From: Pseudomonas syringae CC1557
GTDB taxonomy: Bacteria > Pseudomonadota > Gammaproteobacteria > Pseudomonadales > Pseudomonadaceae
Length of the DNA: 64,000 nucleotides
Direction of reading: 5' to 3'
Assembly: GCF_000452705.1 (NCBI RefSeq)
Contig: NZ_CP007014.1
Coordinates: 1,736,001-1,800,000 of the forward strand
Shown: positions 8,459 to 18,091 of the stretch, piece by piece
Layout: each line of letters opens with the position of its first letter
Position numbering within the stretch: position 1 is the first letter of the stretch
Made by a program: the position numbers and the translations under genes
The notes under the pieces: generated by a model
Told to the model about the DNA's origin: nothing
The model's database searches: none
Seen by the model: only the letters and a program-made list of their open reading frames with translations

Positions 8459-9787
8459 ATGCAAGTTAAGCGATTTTTCGCCGCCGATATGCGTCAAGCC
8501 ATGAAGCTGGTTCGCGATGAGCTGGGCGCGGAAGCTGCCATCATCGGTAACCGGCGCATAGCCGGTGGCGTAGAGCTGACTGCTGCGCTGGATTACAAGC
8601 TGTCTGCCCTGGCCCCGCGTGTGCCGAACATGGAGCTTGAAGACGAGCTGCGCAAGACTCAGTCGCGCATCGTCTCCGCTCAGGCTGAACTGAACAATCG
8701 CAGTGACAGTGACGCGTCGGTCAACCTTCAGCTGTTTTCCGGTAAAACCGGCAGCGCCGTCGACACCCACATCGAACCGACACTCGAAGAACCGCCACGC
8801 CCGTTTGCCTACGCACCTGCGCCTGCCGCAGAGCCTGCTGGCGGCCAGCGTGCTTTTGACTCGATGCGTTCCGAATTGAATGGTCTGCGTGAGCTGCTGG
8901 AAGTCCAGCTCGGCTCCCTGGCCTGGAATCAGTTGCAGGGCAGCCGCCCGCAGCAGGCCAACCTGTGGCGCCGTCTGCAACGCGTTGGTCTGTCTGGCCC
9001 GCTGTCGCGCGATCTGCTGTCGATGATTCCGGACATCGATGAGCCCCGTCAGGCCTGGCGCATGTTGCTGGCCCACCTGGCGCGCATGATTGCCGTCCCT
9101 GAGATTGAGCCGTTGGAAGAGGGTGGCGTGATTGCCATGGTCGGTCCTGCCGGCATGGGCAAGACCACCACACTGGCCAAGCTCGCGGCACGTTATGTAT
9201 TGAAGTACGGCCCGCAGAACATTGCGCTGGTCAGCATGGACAGTTTCCGTATCGGCGCTCAGGAGCAGCTCAAGACACTGGGCCGCATTCTCAACGTGCC
9301 GGTCACTCATGTCGATCCGGGCCAGTCCCTGGTTCAGGCACTGGAGCCACTGCTGCGCAAGCGTGTGGTGCTGATTGACACCGCCGGGCTGCAAGCCAGC
9401 GATCCGGCGCTGCGCATGCAGCTGGAAAGTCTGGCAGGCCGTGGCATCAAGTCGCGTAACTATCTGGTGCTGGCAACGACCAGCCAGAAGCAGGTGCTGA
9501 CGGCGGCTTATCACAGTTACAAACGATGTGGCCTGGCGGGATGCATTCTGACCAAGCTCGATGAAACAGCCAGCCTCGGCGAAGTCCTGAGCCTGGCGAT
9601 CAGTCACGAATTACCAGTGGCCTACCTCACGGACGGCCCACGTATTCCTGATGATCTGCACATTCCGCGGCGTCACCAGTTGGTCAGTCGTGCCGTGAGT
9701 GTGCAGATGCAGGATGAGCCGAGCGAGGAAGCGATGGCTGATATGTTTGCTGACCTCTATCACACCCCTGGCAAGAGAGTGGGTTAA
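8459..9787 (+). CDS. flhF: Flagellar placement GTPase FlhF
   Basis: 442 aa SRP-type GTPase that sets the polar site of flagellar assembly. N-terminal basic domain (MQVKRFFAADMRQAM), variable middle, then the NG domain. The P-loop G229-PAGMGKTT, 'VLIDTAGL' (G3) and 'TKLDE' (G4) are all visible. Starts 11 bp after flhA behind GAGGTAG. Works with FleN, encoded next, to fix flagellar position and number. Confidence 0.96.
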   Translation: MQVKRFFAADMRQAMKLVRDELGAEAAIIGNRRIAGGVELTAALDYKLSALAPRVPNMELEDELRKTQSRIVSAQAELNNRSDSDASVNLQLFSGKTGSAVDTHIEPTLEEPPRPFAYAPAPAAEPAGGQRAFDSMRSELNGLRELLEVQLGSLAWNQLQGSRPQQANLWRRLQRVGLSGPLSRDLLSMIPDIDEPRQAWRMLLAHLARMIAVPEIEPLEEGGVIAMVGPAGMGKTTTLAKLAARYVLKYGPQNIALVSMDSFRIGAQEQLKTLGRILNVPVTHVDPGQSLVQALEPLLRKRVVLIDTAGLQASDPALRMQLESLAGRGIKSRNYLVLATTSQKQVLTAAYHSYKRCGLAGCILTKLDETASLGEVLSLAISHELPVAYLTDGPRIPDDLHIPRRHQLVSRAVSVQMQDEPSEEAMADMFADLYHTPGKRVG

Positions 9788-9902
9788 GTGATGGATATTT
9801 TTGGAATGTCCCTGCATCAACGGTCTGCCAGGCATTGTTCATTTGTGAATGTGCGGTTCTCGGTGTGGTTTCGGTCTACGCAAGTCAAGGTAAAGAAATA
9901 AC

Positions 9903-10736
9903 ATGGGCAGCATGCATCCCGTACAGGTGATCGCGGTGACCGGCGGCAAGGGTGGCGTCGGTAAGACTAACGTGTCAGTGAACCTCTCACTGGCCCTCGC
10001 CGAGCTTGGCCGGCGCGTCATGCTGCTGGATGCCGATCTTGGCCTGGCCAATGTCGACGTCCTGCTTGGGTTGACTCCCAAACGGACACTCGCCGATGTG
10101 ATCGAGGGTCGCTGCGAGTTGCGCGACGTTCTGTTGCAGGGCCCGGGTGGCGTTCGCATCGTGCCTGCCGCTTCCGGCACGCAGAGCATGGTGCATCTGT
10201 CGCCGGCCCAGCATGCCGGTCTTATCCAGGCGTTCAGCGAGATTGGCGACAATCTCGATGTGCTGGTGATCGACACCGCTGCCGGTATCGGTGAATCAGT
10301 CGTGAGTTTCGTGCGCGCTGCTCAGGAAGTGCTTTTGGTGGTGTGCGACGAGCCCACGTCGATCACCGATGCGTACGCCCTGATCAAGCTGCTCAATCGC
10401 GACTACGGCATGAACCGCTTCCGGGTACTGGCCAACATGGCCCAGAGCCCGCAGGAAGGTCGCAACCTGTTCGCCAAACTGACCAAAGTAACCGACCGTT
10501 TTCTTGATGTTGCCCTGCAGTATGTAGGTGCCGTGCCGTACGACGAATGCGTGCGCAAGGCCGTGCAGAAACAGCGTGCCGTCTACGAAGCATTCCCGCG
10601 TTCCAAATGTGCACTGGCGTTCAAGGCCATTGCCCAGAAGGTTGATACCTGGCCGTTGCCAGCCAACCCGCGGGGTCATCTCGAGTTCTTCGTCGAGAGA
10701 CTCGTCCACCAGACCAGCGCGGGGCCTGTGCAATGA
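9903..10736 (+). CDS. fleN: Flagellar number regulator FleN (FlhG-type ParA ATPase)
   Basis: 277 aa MinD/ParA-family ATPase. The deviant Walker A 'GGKGGVGKTN' sits at about residues 14-23, and 'LLDADLGLANVDVLLG' follows. In Pseudomonas FleN antagonises the master activator FleQ and keeps flagella to one or few. Start at 9903 follows AAGGTAAAGAAATAAC; an internal ATG at 9912 (MHPVQVIAV) is also possible. A 115-bp gap separates it from flhF. The stop overlaps the fliA start by 4 bp (ATGA). Confidence 0.95.
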   Translation: MGSMHPVQVIAVTGGKGGVGKTNVSVNLSLALAELGRRVMLLDADLGLANVDVLLGLTPKRTLADVIEGRCELRDVLLQGPGGVRIVPAASGTQSMVHLSPAQHAGLIQAFSEIGDNLDVLVIDTAAGIGESVVSFVRAAQEVLLVVCDEPTSITDAYALIKLLNRDYGMNRFRVLANMAQSPQEGRNLFAKLTKVTDRFLDVALQYVGAVPYDECVRKAVQKQRAVYEAFPRSKCALAFKAIAQKVDTWPLPANPRGHLEFFVERLVHQTSAGPVQ

Positions 10737-11473
10737 CTGCGAGCGGCTATCAGATGTACAGCAAGACTTCTCGTAACTCACAATATGAGCTGATCGAGCG
10801 GTATGCACCGCTGGTCAAACGTATTGCCTACCACTTGCTGGCGCGTTTGCCGGCCAGTGTGCAGGTCGAGGATCTGATTCAGGCCGGCATGATCGGTCTG
10901 CTTGAAGTCTCTACCAAATATGACTCCACCAAAGGTGCGAGTTTCGAGACCTATGCCGGTATTCGCATCCGTGGAGCCATGCTCGACGAAGTGCGCAAGG
11001 GTGACTGGGCGCCTCGCTCGGTGCACCGAAATACCCGCATGGTCAGTGACGCAATTCGCGCAATTGAAGCTAAAACCGGACGTGACGCTAAAGATCACGA
11101 GGTTGCGGCCGAACTCCAGTTGAGTCTTGATGATTATTACGGGATTTTGAATGATACCTTGGGCAGCCGCCTCTTCAGTTTCGACGACCTGTTACAGGAC
11201 GGCGATCATGAAGGGCTGCACGAGGACGGCGCGAGCGGTTCGCTCGAGCCGTCGCGCGACCTGGAAGACGAGCGCTTCCAGGCCGCGTTGGCCGATGCAA
11301 TTGCCAATTTGCCGGAGCGTGAGCGTCTGGTGTTGGCGCTGTACTATGACGAAGAGCTGAACCTGAAGGAAATCGGAGAGGTTCTAGGGGTCAGCGAATC
11401 GCGAGTCAGTCAGTTACACAGCCAGTGCGCAGCTCGTTTGCGAGGGCGTTTGGGGGAGTGGCGAGCGCGTTGA
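10733..11473 (+). CDS. fliA: Flagellar sigma factor FliA (sigma-28)
   Basis: 246 aa. FliA directs RNA polymerase to late flagellar and chemotaxis promoters (TAAA-N15-GCCGATAA). Region 2 ('VEDLIQAGMIGLLEVSTKYD', 'FETYAGIRIRGAMLDEVRK') and region 4 ('ERLVLALYYDEELNLKEIGE', 'VSESRVSQLHSQ') are complete. ATGA overlap with fleN implies coupling. Candidate FliA sites in this window are at 18.9, 22.8 and 45.4 kb. Confidence 0.97.
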   Translation: MTASGYQMYSKTSRNSQYELIERYAPLVKRIAYHLLARLPASVQVEDLIQAGMIGLLEVSTKYDSTKGASFETYAGIRIRGAMLDEVRKGDWAPRSVHRNTRMVSDAIRAIEAKTGRDAKDHEVAAELQLSLDDYYGILNDTLGSRLFSFDDLLQDGDHEGLHEDGASGSLEPSRDLEDERFQAALADAIANLPERERLVLALYYDEELNLKEIGEVLGVSESRVSQLHSQCAARLRGRLGEWRAR

Positions 11474-11713
11474 CGGCAGGGCGCGACGTTTGTCGTGCGT
11501 TGTCTGCATGCCGGCTGTGCAAAGCGTTACGTGGTAACAGGATAGACGAGGCAGGGGCCTGTCGGGCAGCGTCTCGATGGGCTTTAGTCGCAGTCTTGAC
11601 TGTCGTTGTGCCAAGCCCGTCTGCGTTTCGTATAGCTGGAAGTGTGCTGTGCCAGTATTGATTGAACAGCGTGTTCAGGTGCTGAACGCGTTAAAGACTG
11701 CTTGGAGGTCGAA

Positions 11714-12100
11714 TTGGACAAGAACATGAAAATCCTCATCGTTGATGACTTCTCAACGATGCGGCGGATCATCAAGAACCTGTTGCGTGATCTGGGGTTT
11801 ACCAACACGTCGGAAGCCGATGATGGTCTGACCGCATTGCCGATGCTGCAGAGCGGCGCCTTTGACTTTCTGGTAACGGACTGGAACATGCCTGGCATGT
11901 CCGGCATCGACCTGTTGCGTCAGGTGCGTGCGGATGATCGCCTGAAGAATCTTCCGGTGCTGATGGTCACTGCCGAAGCCAAGCGTGAGCAGATCATCGA
12001 AGCTGCGCAGGCCGGGGTGAACGGTTATGTAGTCAAGCCATTCACGGCTCAAGCGCTGAAAGAGAAGATCGAAAAGATCTTTGACCGCGTCAATAGCTGA
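11714..12100 (+). CDS. cheY: Chemotaxis response regulator CheY
   Basis: Single receiver domain. The phosphoacceptor is D52 if counted from the ATG at 11726 ('LVTDWNMPG'), with the acidic pair 'VDD' near the N-terminus and 'VVKPF' holding the conserved Lys. CheY-P binds FliM to change motor direction. Start choice: GGAGG at 11704-11708 sits 5 bp before a TTG at 11714 (giving 128 aa), while the conventional start MKILIVDD (ATG 11726, 124 aa) lies 17 bp from it. The TTG is favoured on spacing only. 240 bp separate it from fliA, and no clear promoter was recognised there. Confidence 0.95.
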   Translation: MDKNMKILIVDDFSTMRRIIKNLLRDLGFTNTSEADDGLTALPMLQSGAFDFLVTDWNMPGMSGIDLLRQVRADDRLKNLPVLMVTAEAKREQIIEAAQAGVNGYVVKPFTAQALKEKIEKIFDRVNS

Positions 12101-12119
12101 TGCATGCCGCGAGGGCGCT

Positions 12120-12905
12120 ATGGATAACAATGATTCGATGGCCGACTTTGAGTCGACCTTAAAAAGACACGCGCAAGAACTCGTCACCAGCCTTGAAAAA
12201 GGTCGTTTCGGCGAAGCTGTGCAGCTGATCCATGAGCTCAACCAGACACGTGACCGCGGCCTTTATCAGGAAGTGGGCAAGCTGACGCGTGAGCTGCACA
12301 GTGCAATCGTCAATTTCCAGATCGACCCGCACATGCCTCAGGCCGAGGAGGTATCGCAGATCACTGATGCCACCGAGCGTCTGTCGTATGTCGTTCGGCT
12401 GACCGAGAATGCGGCCAACCGCACCATGGACCTGGTCGAGGAAAGCACGCCGCTCATGAACGGTCTGAGTTCTGACGCCAAGGCGTTGAGCGAAGATTGG
12501 GGGCGTTTCATGCGCCGCGAAATCGGTGCCGAAGAATTTCGCGAACTCGCCAAGCGGGTCGATGGTTTTCTGACGCGTACCGAGAAGGAAACCCACGAGG
12601 TCTCCGCACACCTCAATGACATTCTGCTTGCCCAGGATTACCAGGACCTCACCGGTCAGGTCATCAAGCGTGTCACGCAACTGGTCACTGAAGTAGAAGG
12701 CAATTTGCTCAAACTGGTGCTCATGGCCAGTCATGTCGATCGCTTCGCAGGCATCGAACATGATGAAGAATCCATCCTTGCGGAAAAAGATCCTAAAAAA
12801 CATCTCGCCAAGGGTGAAGGTCCGCAGATTCATGCCGATAAACGTGAAGACGTCGTATCCGGACAGGATGATGTAGACGATCTGCTATCGAGCCTCGGCT
12901 TCTAA
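12120..12905 (+). CDS. cheZ: CheY phosphatase CheZ
   Basis: 261 aa from the ATG at 12120 (the reading could extend upstream without a sensible start). CheZ dephosphorylates CheY-P. The long helical hairpin is evident, with the catalytic region 'LAQDYQDLTGQVIKRV' carrying the conserved D and Q. The extreme C-terminus 'DDVDDLLSSLGF' is the CheY-tethering helix. Lies 19 bp after cheY. Confidence 0.95.
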   Translation: MDNNDSMADFESTLKRHAQELVTSLEKGRFGEAVQLIHELNQTRDRGLYQEVGKLTRELHSAIVNFQIDPHMPQAEEVSQITDATERLSYVVRLTENAANRTMDLVEESTPLMNGLSSDAKALSEDWGRFMRREIGAEEFRELAKRVDGFLTRTEKETHEVSAHLNDILLAQDYQDLTGQVIKRVTQLVTEVEGNLLKLVLMASHVDRFAGIEHDEESILAEKDPKKHLAKGEGPQIHADKREDVVSGQDDVDDLLSSLGF

Positions 12906-12938
12906 GATCTGTTGACGGTTAATTTTAGGGAGCACCCC

Positions 12939-15194
12939 ATGAGCTTCGGCGCCGATGAAGAAATCCTTCAGGATTTTCTGGTAGAGGCCGGCGAAATTCT
13001 GGAGCAGTTGTCAGAGCAATTGGTCGAGCTGGAAAGCCGACCGGATGATGCTGATCTGCTCAATGCAATTTTTCGCGGTTTTCACACTGTAAAAGGGGGC
13101 GCCGGCTTCCTCCAGCTCCATGAGCTGGTGGAGTGCTGCCATATCGCCGAAAACGTGTTCGACATCCTGCGCAAGGGTGAACGACGCGTTGATTCCGAAC
13201 TGATGGATGTGGTCCTGGAAGCTCTGGACGCCGTCAACAGCATGTTTGGTCAAGTACGTGAACGGACTGATGTCACGCCCGCCACGCCGGAGTTGCTGGC
13301 AGCGCTGGCGAGATTGGCCGAGCCACAATCCGCTGATGCGGTTGTAGCTGAGGAACCGGAACCTGAGCCGGTAGCCGAGGCTCCTGCCGCGGCGGCAGCG
13401 CAGACGACAGGCGGTGATGACATCACTGATGATGAATTCGAACAACTGCTGGATTCGCTGCATGGCAGCAACCCGGTATCGGCCGCTCCGGCTGCTGCGC
13501 CAGCAGCGGCTGCCAGTGCAGCGTCCGGCGACGAGATCACCGATCAGGAATTTGAATCCCTGCTCGATCAGTTGCACGGCAAGGGCAAGTTTGCCGCCGA
13601 TGTTGCAGTTGCCCCGGCTCCTGCTGCGCAGAGCAAGAAGGTTGCATCTGCTGGTGATGAAATCACTGATGACGAATTCGAGGCGCTGCTCGATCAGTTG
13701 CATGGCAAGGGTTCGTTCGACGCTGCAGTAGCGACGCCGGTTGCAGCTGCTGCGGTTGCCAAGGCACCTGCGGTCTCGAAAGCGGCTGCGTCGGATGAAA
13801 TTACCGATAACGAATTTGAAAACCTGCTCGACGAGTTGCATGGCAAGGGCAAGTTCGAACCTCAGGCGGTGGTTGCCAAGGCGCCTGCGGCCGCTCCTGC
13901 ACCTGCTGCCAAGCCTGCACCTGCACCTGCACCTGCTGCGAAAGCCGAGCCGGCCAAAGCGGCTCCAGCTCCGGCCCCTGCACGCGCTGCGGCGCCTCCG
14001 AGCGAGAAGCCGGTAGCCACCGAAGCTGAAACCACTGTTCGCGTTGATACCGCCCGCCTGGACGAGATCATGAACATGGTGGGTGAACTGGTACTGGTGC
14101 GTAACCGTCTGGTTCGTCTGGGCCTCAACAGCGCCGACGAAGCCATGTCAAAGGCGGTTTCCAACCTGGATGTGGTGACGGCAGATCTGCAGACTGCGGT
14201 GATGAAGACCCGCATGCAGCCGATCAAGAAAGTATTCGGCCGCTTCCCGCGTCTGGTTCGCGATCTGGCTCGCCAGCTCAAGAAAGAGATCAACCTGGAA
14301 CTGGTCGGTGAAGAAACCGACCTCGACAAGAACCTCGTAGAGGCGCTTGCCGACCCGCTGGTCCACTTGGTGCGCAACGCGGTCGATCACGGTATCGAAA
14401 CGCCGGAAGAGCGCGAAGCCACGGGCAAGTCCCGCGGTGGCCGCGTGATTCTTTCTGCCGAACAGGAAGGCGACCATATCCTGCTGTCGATCTCCGATGA
14501 CGGCAAGGGCATGGACCCTAACGTACTGCGCTCCATTGCGGTCAAGCGTGGTGTGATGGACAAGGATGCAGCCGATCGCTTGAGCGACACCGACTGCTAC
14601 AACCTGATCTTTGCACCAGGGTTCTCGACCAAGACCGAGATTTCCGATGTTTCGGGTCGTGGTGTGGGCATGGATGTGGTGAAAACCAAGATTTCCCAGC
14701 TCAACGGGTCGATCAACATCTACTCGACCAAGGGCCAGGGCTCGAAAATTGTCATCAAGGTCCCGCTGACCCTGGCGATCATGCCGACCCTGATGGTGAT
14801 GCTGGGTAACCAGGCATTTGCTTTCCCGCTGGTCAACGTCAACGAAATCTTCCACCTGAACCTGTCGACTACCAATGTCGTCGACGGACAGGAAGTGGTC
14901 ATCGTGCGGGACAAGGCACTGCCGCTGTTCTACCTCAAGCGCTGGCTGGTCAGTTCGGCCGCTCATGAAGAGCAGCGAGAAGGGCACGTTGTGATTCTTA
15001 CGGTAGGCACCCAGCGCATCGGCTTCGTCGTCGATCAACTGGTCGGTCAGGAAGAAGTGGTCATCAAACCGCTGGGCAAGATGTTGCAGGGTACGCCGGG
15101 CATGTCGGGCGCCACTATTACCGGTGACGGTCGCATTGCGCTGATTCTCGATGTACCCAGCATGCTCAAGCGTTACGCCGCACGGCGTATCTGA
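12939..15194 (+). CDS. cheA: Chemotaxis histidine kinase CheA
   Basis: 751 aa from the ATG at 12939, after AGGGAG. P1 Hpt domain with phosphoacceptor H49 ('[12 protein letters not shown]'). From about residue 155 to 375 there is an Ala/Pro linker with four copies of a short acidic repeat (see the separate repeat entry); no typical P2 domain is recognised there. P3 dimerisation begins near residue 375 ('[20 protein letters not shown]'), the P4 kinase follows (N box '[11 protein letters not shown]', G1 'DDGKGMD', G2 'GRGVGMDVV'), and P5 couples to CheW. It phosphorylates CheY and CheB. Between cheZ and cheB. Confidence 0.97.
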   Translation: MSFGADEEILQDFLVEAGEILEQLSEQLVELESRPDDADLLNAIFRGFHTVKGGAGFLQLHELVECCHIAENVFDILRKGERRVDSELMDVVLEALDAVNSMFGQVRERTDVTPATPELLAALARLAEPQSADAVVAEEPEPEPVAEAPAAAAAQTTGGDDITDDEFEQLLDSLHGSNPVSAAPAAAPAAAASAASGDEITDQEFESLLDQLHGKGKFAADVAVAPAPAAQSKKVASAGDEITDDEFEALLDQLHGKGSFDAAVATPVAAAAVAKAPAVSKAAASDEITDNEFENLLDELHGKGKFEPQAVVAKAPAAAPAPAAKPAPAPAPAAKAEPAKAAPAPAPARAAAPPSEKPVATEAETTVRVDTARLDEIMNMVGELVLVRNRLVRLGLNSADEAMSKAVSNLDVVTADLQTAVMKTRMQPIKKVFGRFPRLVRDLARQLKKEINLELVGEETDLDKNLVEALADPLVHLVRNAVDHGIETPEEREATGKSRGGRVILSAEQEGDHILLSISDDGKGMDPNVLRSIAVKRGVMDKDAADRLSDTDCYNLIFAPGFSTKTEISDVSGRGVGMDVVKTKISQLNGSINIYSTKGQGSKIVIKVPLTLAIMPTLMVMLGNQAFAFPLVNVNEIFHLNLSTTNVVDGQEVVIVRDKALPLFYLKRWLVSSAAHEEQREGHVVILTVGTQRIGFVVDQLVGQEEVVIKPLGKMLQGTPGMSGATITGDGRIALILDVPSMLKRYAARRI
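13413..13844 (+). repeat. Four tandem-spaced 18-residue repeats inside CheA
   Basis: Protein repeats of the form GDEITDxEFExLLDxLHG lie at CheA residues 159-176, 197-214, 239-256 and 285-302 (bases 13413-13466, 13527-13580, 13653-13706 and 13791-13844). They are separated by 20-28 residues of Ala/Pro-rich linker. Copies 2-4 continue with KGxF-type residues. The pattern is close to the CheY-binding end of FliM (SQDEIDALLHGV) and the CheZ tail. Confidence 0.9.
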
Positions 15195-15244
15195 ACCCGG
15201 TGTTGCGGGCGGCCTGGCTGCCTGCAACGCCTATTGGAGTGTTT

Positions 15245-16414
15245 ATGGCAGTCAAGGTCCTGGTGGTGGATGATTCCGGTTTCTTCCGCCGCCGTGTCAC
15301 GGAAATTCTTTCTTCGGACCCCAACATTGTTGTTGTCGGCACCGCTACCAATGGCAAGGAAGCAATTGAGCAGGCGCTGGCGCTCAAGCCTGACGTCATC
15401 ACCATGGACTACGAAATGCCGATGATGGATGGCATTACGGCAGTTCGCCACATCATGCAGCGTATCCCCACCCCGGTCTTGATGTTCTCGTCGCTGACGC
15501 ACGAAGGTGCGCGCGTGACGCTGGATGCGCTGGACGCCGGTGCCGTGGATTTCCTGCCCAAGAATTTCGAAGATATCTCGCGCAACCCGCAGAAGGTCAA
15601 ACAACTGCTGTGCGAGAAGATCAACAGCATTTCCCGCACCAACCGCCGTTCGAGCGGGTTCGGTGCGACAAGTTCATCGTCAGCGGCTGCCGCTTCGCCG
15701 CCGTCCAGTCGTGCTCCCGCGCCTGCATCTTCTGCGCCTGCCCGGGCTGTGCCCCCGCGTGCTGCAGCGCCTGCCTCGGCAGCGCCAGCCCATGGTCATG
15801 CTGCTCATCATGCACCGGCGCACGCGACGACAACCGGCACCGCCAAGCGCAAGGCGTACAAGCTGGTCGCCATCGGTACGTCGACGGGCGGCCCGGTAGC
15901 ATTGCAACGGGTACTTACCCAATTGCCAGCCAGTTTTCCGGCACCGCTGGTGCTGATTCAGCACATGCCCGCAGCGTTCACCAAGGCTTTTGCCGAACGC
16001 CTCGACAAGCTGTGCAAGATCAGTGTCAAGGAAGCAGAGGACGGTGATGTTCTGCGTCCGGGTCTGGCGCTGCTGGCGCCAGGTGGCAAGCAGATGATGA
16101 TTGACGGCCGTGGCACGGTGAAGATTCTGCCGGGCGACGAGCGCCTTAATTACAAGCCCTGCGTAGACATCACCTTCGGTTCAGCCGCTAAATCCTACGG
16201 CGACAAAGTGCTGTCTGTAGTGCTGACCGGTATGGGCGCAGATGGCCGTGAAGGTGCACGCCTGCTCAAGCAGGCCGGCAGCACAGTCTGGGCGCAGGAT
16301 GAAGCGAGCTGCGTGATCTATGGCATGCCGATGGCGATCGTCAAGGCTGAGCTCGCCGACGCGATCTACAGCCTGGATGATATCGGTCGGCACTTGGTCG
16401 AGGCCTGTCTCTGA
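15245..16414 (+). CDS. cheB: Chemotaxis protein-glutamate methylesterase CheB
   Basis: 389 aa from the ATG at 15245, behind TTGGAG. N-terminal receiver with D55 ('[13 protein letters not shown]'), a long Ala/Pro/Ser linker (about residues 140-200), then the methylesterase domain with the Ser ('IGTSTGGP'), His ('LIQHMP') and Asp ('[11 protein letters not shown]') of the catalytic triad. Removes methyl groups from chemoreceptors and can deamidate Gln. cheR is not in this window. The last base overlaps the motC start. Confidence 0.96.
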   Translation: MAVKVLVVDDSGFFRRRVTEILSSDPNIVVVGTATNGKEAIEQALALKPDVITMDYEMPMMDGITAVRHIMQRIPTPVLMFSSLTHEGARVTLDALDAGAVDFLPKNFEDISRNPQKVKQLLCEKINSISRTNRRSSGFGATSSSSAAAASPPSSRAPAPASSAPARAVPPRAAAPASAAPAHGHAAHHAPAHATTTGTAKRKAYKLVAIGTSTGGPVALQRVLTQLPASFPAPLVLIQHMPAAFTKAFAERLDKLCKISVKEAEDGDVLRPGLALLAPGGKQMMIDGRGTVKILPGDERLNYKPCVDITFGSAAKSYGDKVLSVVLTGMGADGREGARLLKQAGSTVWAQDEASCVIYGMPMAIVKAELADAIYSLDDIGRHLVEACL

Positions 16415-17154
16415 TGGATGTGCTGAGTCTTATCGGCCTGATTCTGGCGTTCGTCGCCATTATCGGCGGTAACTTTCTCGAAGGCGGGCACCTGGGTGCC
16501 TTGATCAATGGCCCGGCTGCTTTGATCGTGATCGGCGGTACGCTCGGCGCCTCGCTGTTGCAGTCGCCGATGAGCGCCTTCATGCGAGCCCTGAAAATCG
16601 TGGGCTGGATTATCTTTCCGCCGCGTATCGACCTGCCTGGCGGTGTCGACCGGGTGATTGGCTGGAGCATGACCGCCCGCAAGGAAGGCCTGCTTGGTCT
16701 CGAGACTGTAGCCGACGCAGAGCCCGACGGTTATGCCCGAAAAGGCCTGCAACTGTTGGTAGACGGTGCCGAACCGGCGGCCATTCGCAGTATTCTCGAA
16801 GTGGATTTCATCACTCAGGAAACCCGCGATATCCAGGCCGCCAAGGTATTTGAAAGTATGGGTGGCTACGCGCCGACCGTGGGCATCATTGGTGCGGTGA
16901 TGGGCCTGATTCACGTGATGGGTAATCTGGCTGACCCCAGTCAGCTGGGCAGCGGCATCGCGGTGGCGTTTGTCGCGACCATCTACGGGGTTGCCATCGC
17001 CAACCTGATCCTGCTGCCGGTGGCCAACAAGCTCAAGGCCATTGCTCATCGTCAGTCGCGTTATCGCGAAATGCTTCTTGAAGGTTTACTGTCCATCGCC
17101 GAGGGTGAAAACCCGCGCTCCATCGAACTCAAGCTGCAAGGCTTCATGGAGTAA
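16414..17154 (+). CDS. motC: Flagellar stator protein MotC (MotA family)
   Basis: 246 aa, four membrane segments. Family features include the loop 'VFESMGGYAPTVGIIGAVMG' and a cytoplasmic region rich in E and R. Pseudomonas has two stator sets, MotAB and MotCD; the set beside cheB is MotCD, important for swarming and movement under high load. ATG overlaps the cheB stop by one base; motD follows 5 bp later. Confidence 0.94.
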   Translation: MDVLSLIGLILAFVAIIGGNFLEGGHLGALINGPAALIVIGGTLGASLLQSPMSAFMRALKIVGWIIFPPRIDLPGGVDRVIGWSMTARKEGLLGLETVADAEPDGYARKGLQLLVDGAEPAAIRSILEVDFITQETRDIQAAKVFESMGGYAPTVGIIGAVMGLIHVMGNLADPSQLGSGIAVAFVATIYGVAIANLILLPVANKLKAIAHRQSRYREMLLEGLLSIAEGENPRSIELKLQGFME

Positions 17155-17159
17155 CGCAC

Positions 17160-18050
17160 ATGGCTCGCCGTCGTCAGCCCGAAGAACACGAGAATCACGA
17201 GCGCTGGCTGGTGTCCTACGCGGACTTCATCACCCTGCTTTTCGCATTCTTCGTGGTGATGTACTCGATTTCTTCGATCAACGAAGGCAAGTACAAGATC
17301 CTCTCTCAGGCGCTGGTCGGCGTGTTCAACGATACGGAGCGGACCATGAAGCCTATCCCGATCGGTGAGCAGCGCCCGATTTCGATCAAGCCTGCCGAGC
17401 CATTGCTCAAGGACAGCGAGCAGACTGATGCCGGTATCGGCCAGGCTTCCGATGATCCCTTGCAGACCATTGCCCAGGATGTTCGCGATGCTTTCGGGGA
17501 CTTGCTCAAGTCTGACCAGATGACGGTGCGTGGCAATGAGTTGTGGGTCGAGATCGAGCTCAACTCCAGCATGCTGTTCGGCAGCGGCGATGCAATGCCC
17601 AGTGACAAGGCGTTCTCGATCATTGAAAAGGTTTCCGGGATCGTCAAACGGTTCGATAACCCGATTCATGTTGAAGGCTTCACTGACGACCATCCCATCA
17701 ACACGGCGCAGTACCCGACCAATTGGGAGCTGTCGTCAGCGCGCTCTGCCAGCATTGTGCGCATGCTGGCCATGGACGGCGTCAATCCGGCGCGTCTGGC
17801 TTCGGTCGGTTATGGCGAGTTTCAGCCTATTGCTCCGAATACCACTGCGGCCGGGCGCGCCAAGAACCGCCGTGTCGTGTTGGTTATCTCGCGAAATCTG
17901 GATGTGCGCCGTAGTCTGACCAGTGCCGGGACAGCCAATACTCAGCCTGATGCCGCTTTGAAGCGTGCTGGCACACAAACTGCACCGGTGCCAGCAAAGC
18001 CGCCGTTAGGTGCTAACGCCGTCAATTCTCCGTCACCTACCGTCCAATAA
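17160..18050 (+). CDS. motD: Flagellar stator protein MotD (MotB family)
   Basis: 296 aa. One N-terminal membrane segment preceded by 'ERWLVSYADFITLLFAFFV', in which the Asp is the proton-binding residue of the channel. A linker follows, then a C-terminal OmpA-like peptidoglycan-binding domain ('VEGFTDDHPIN', 'NWELSSARSASIVRML', 'GRAKNRRVVLVI'). Pairs with MotC. Confidence 0.95.
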   Translation: MARRRQPEEHENHERWLVSYADFITLLFAFFVVMYSISSINEGKYKILSQALVGVFNDTERTMKPIPIGEQRPISIKPAEPLLKDSEQTDAGIGQASDDPLQTIAQDVRDAFGDLLKSDQMTVRGNELWVEIELNSSMLFGSGDAMPSDKAFSIIEKVSGIVKRFDNPIHVEGFTDDHPINTAQYPTNWELSSARSASIVRMLAMDGVNPARLASVGYGEFQPIAPNTTAAGRAKNRRVVLVISRNLDVRRSLTSAGTANTQPDAALKRAGTQTAPVPAKPPLGANAVNSPSPTVQ

Positions 18051-18091
18051 TCGTATCGGTGCGGTCTTCGCTGTACGGAAGGAAAATTTCA

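Noticed and set aside
8387..9607. 406-aa minus-strand open frame opposite flhF
   Set aside because: Shadow of flhF, whose GTPase motifs are complete.
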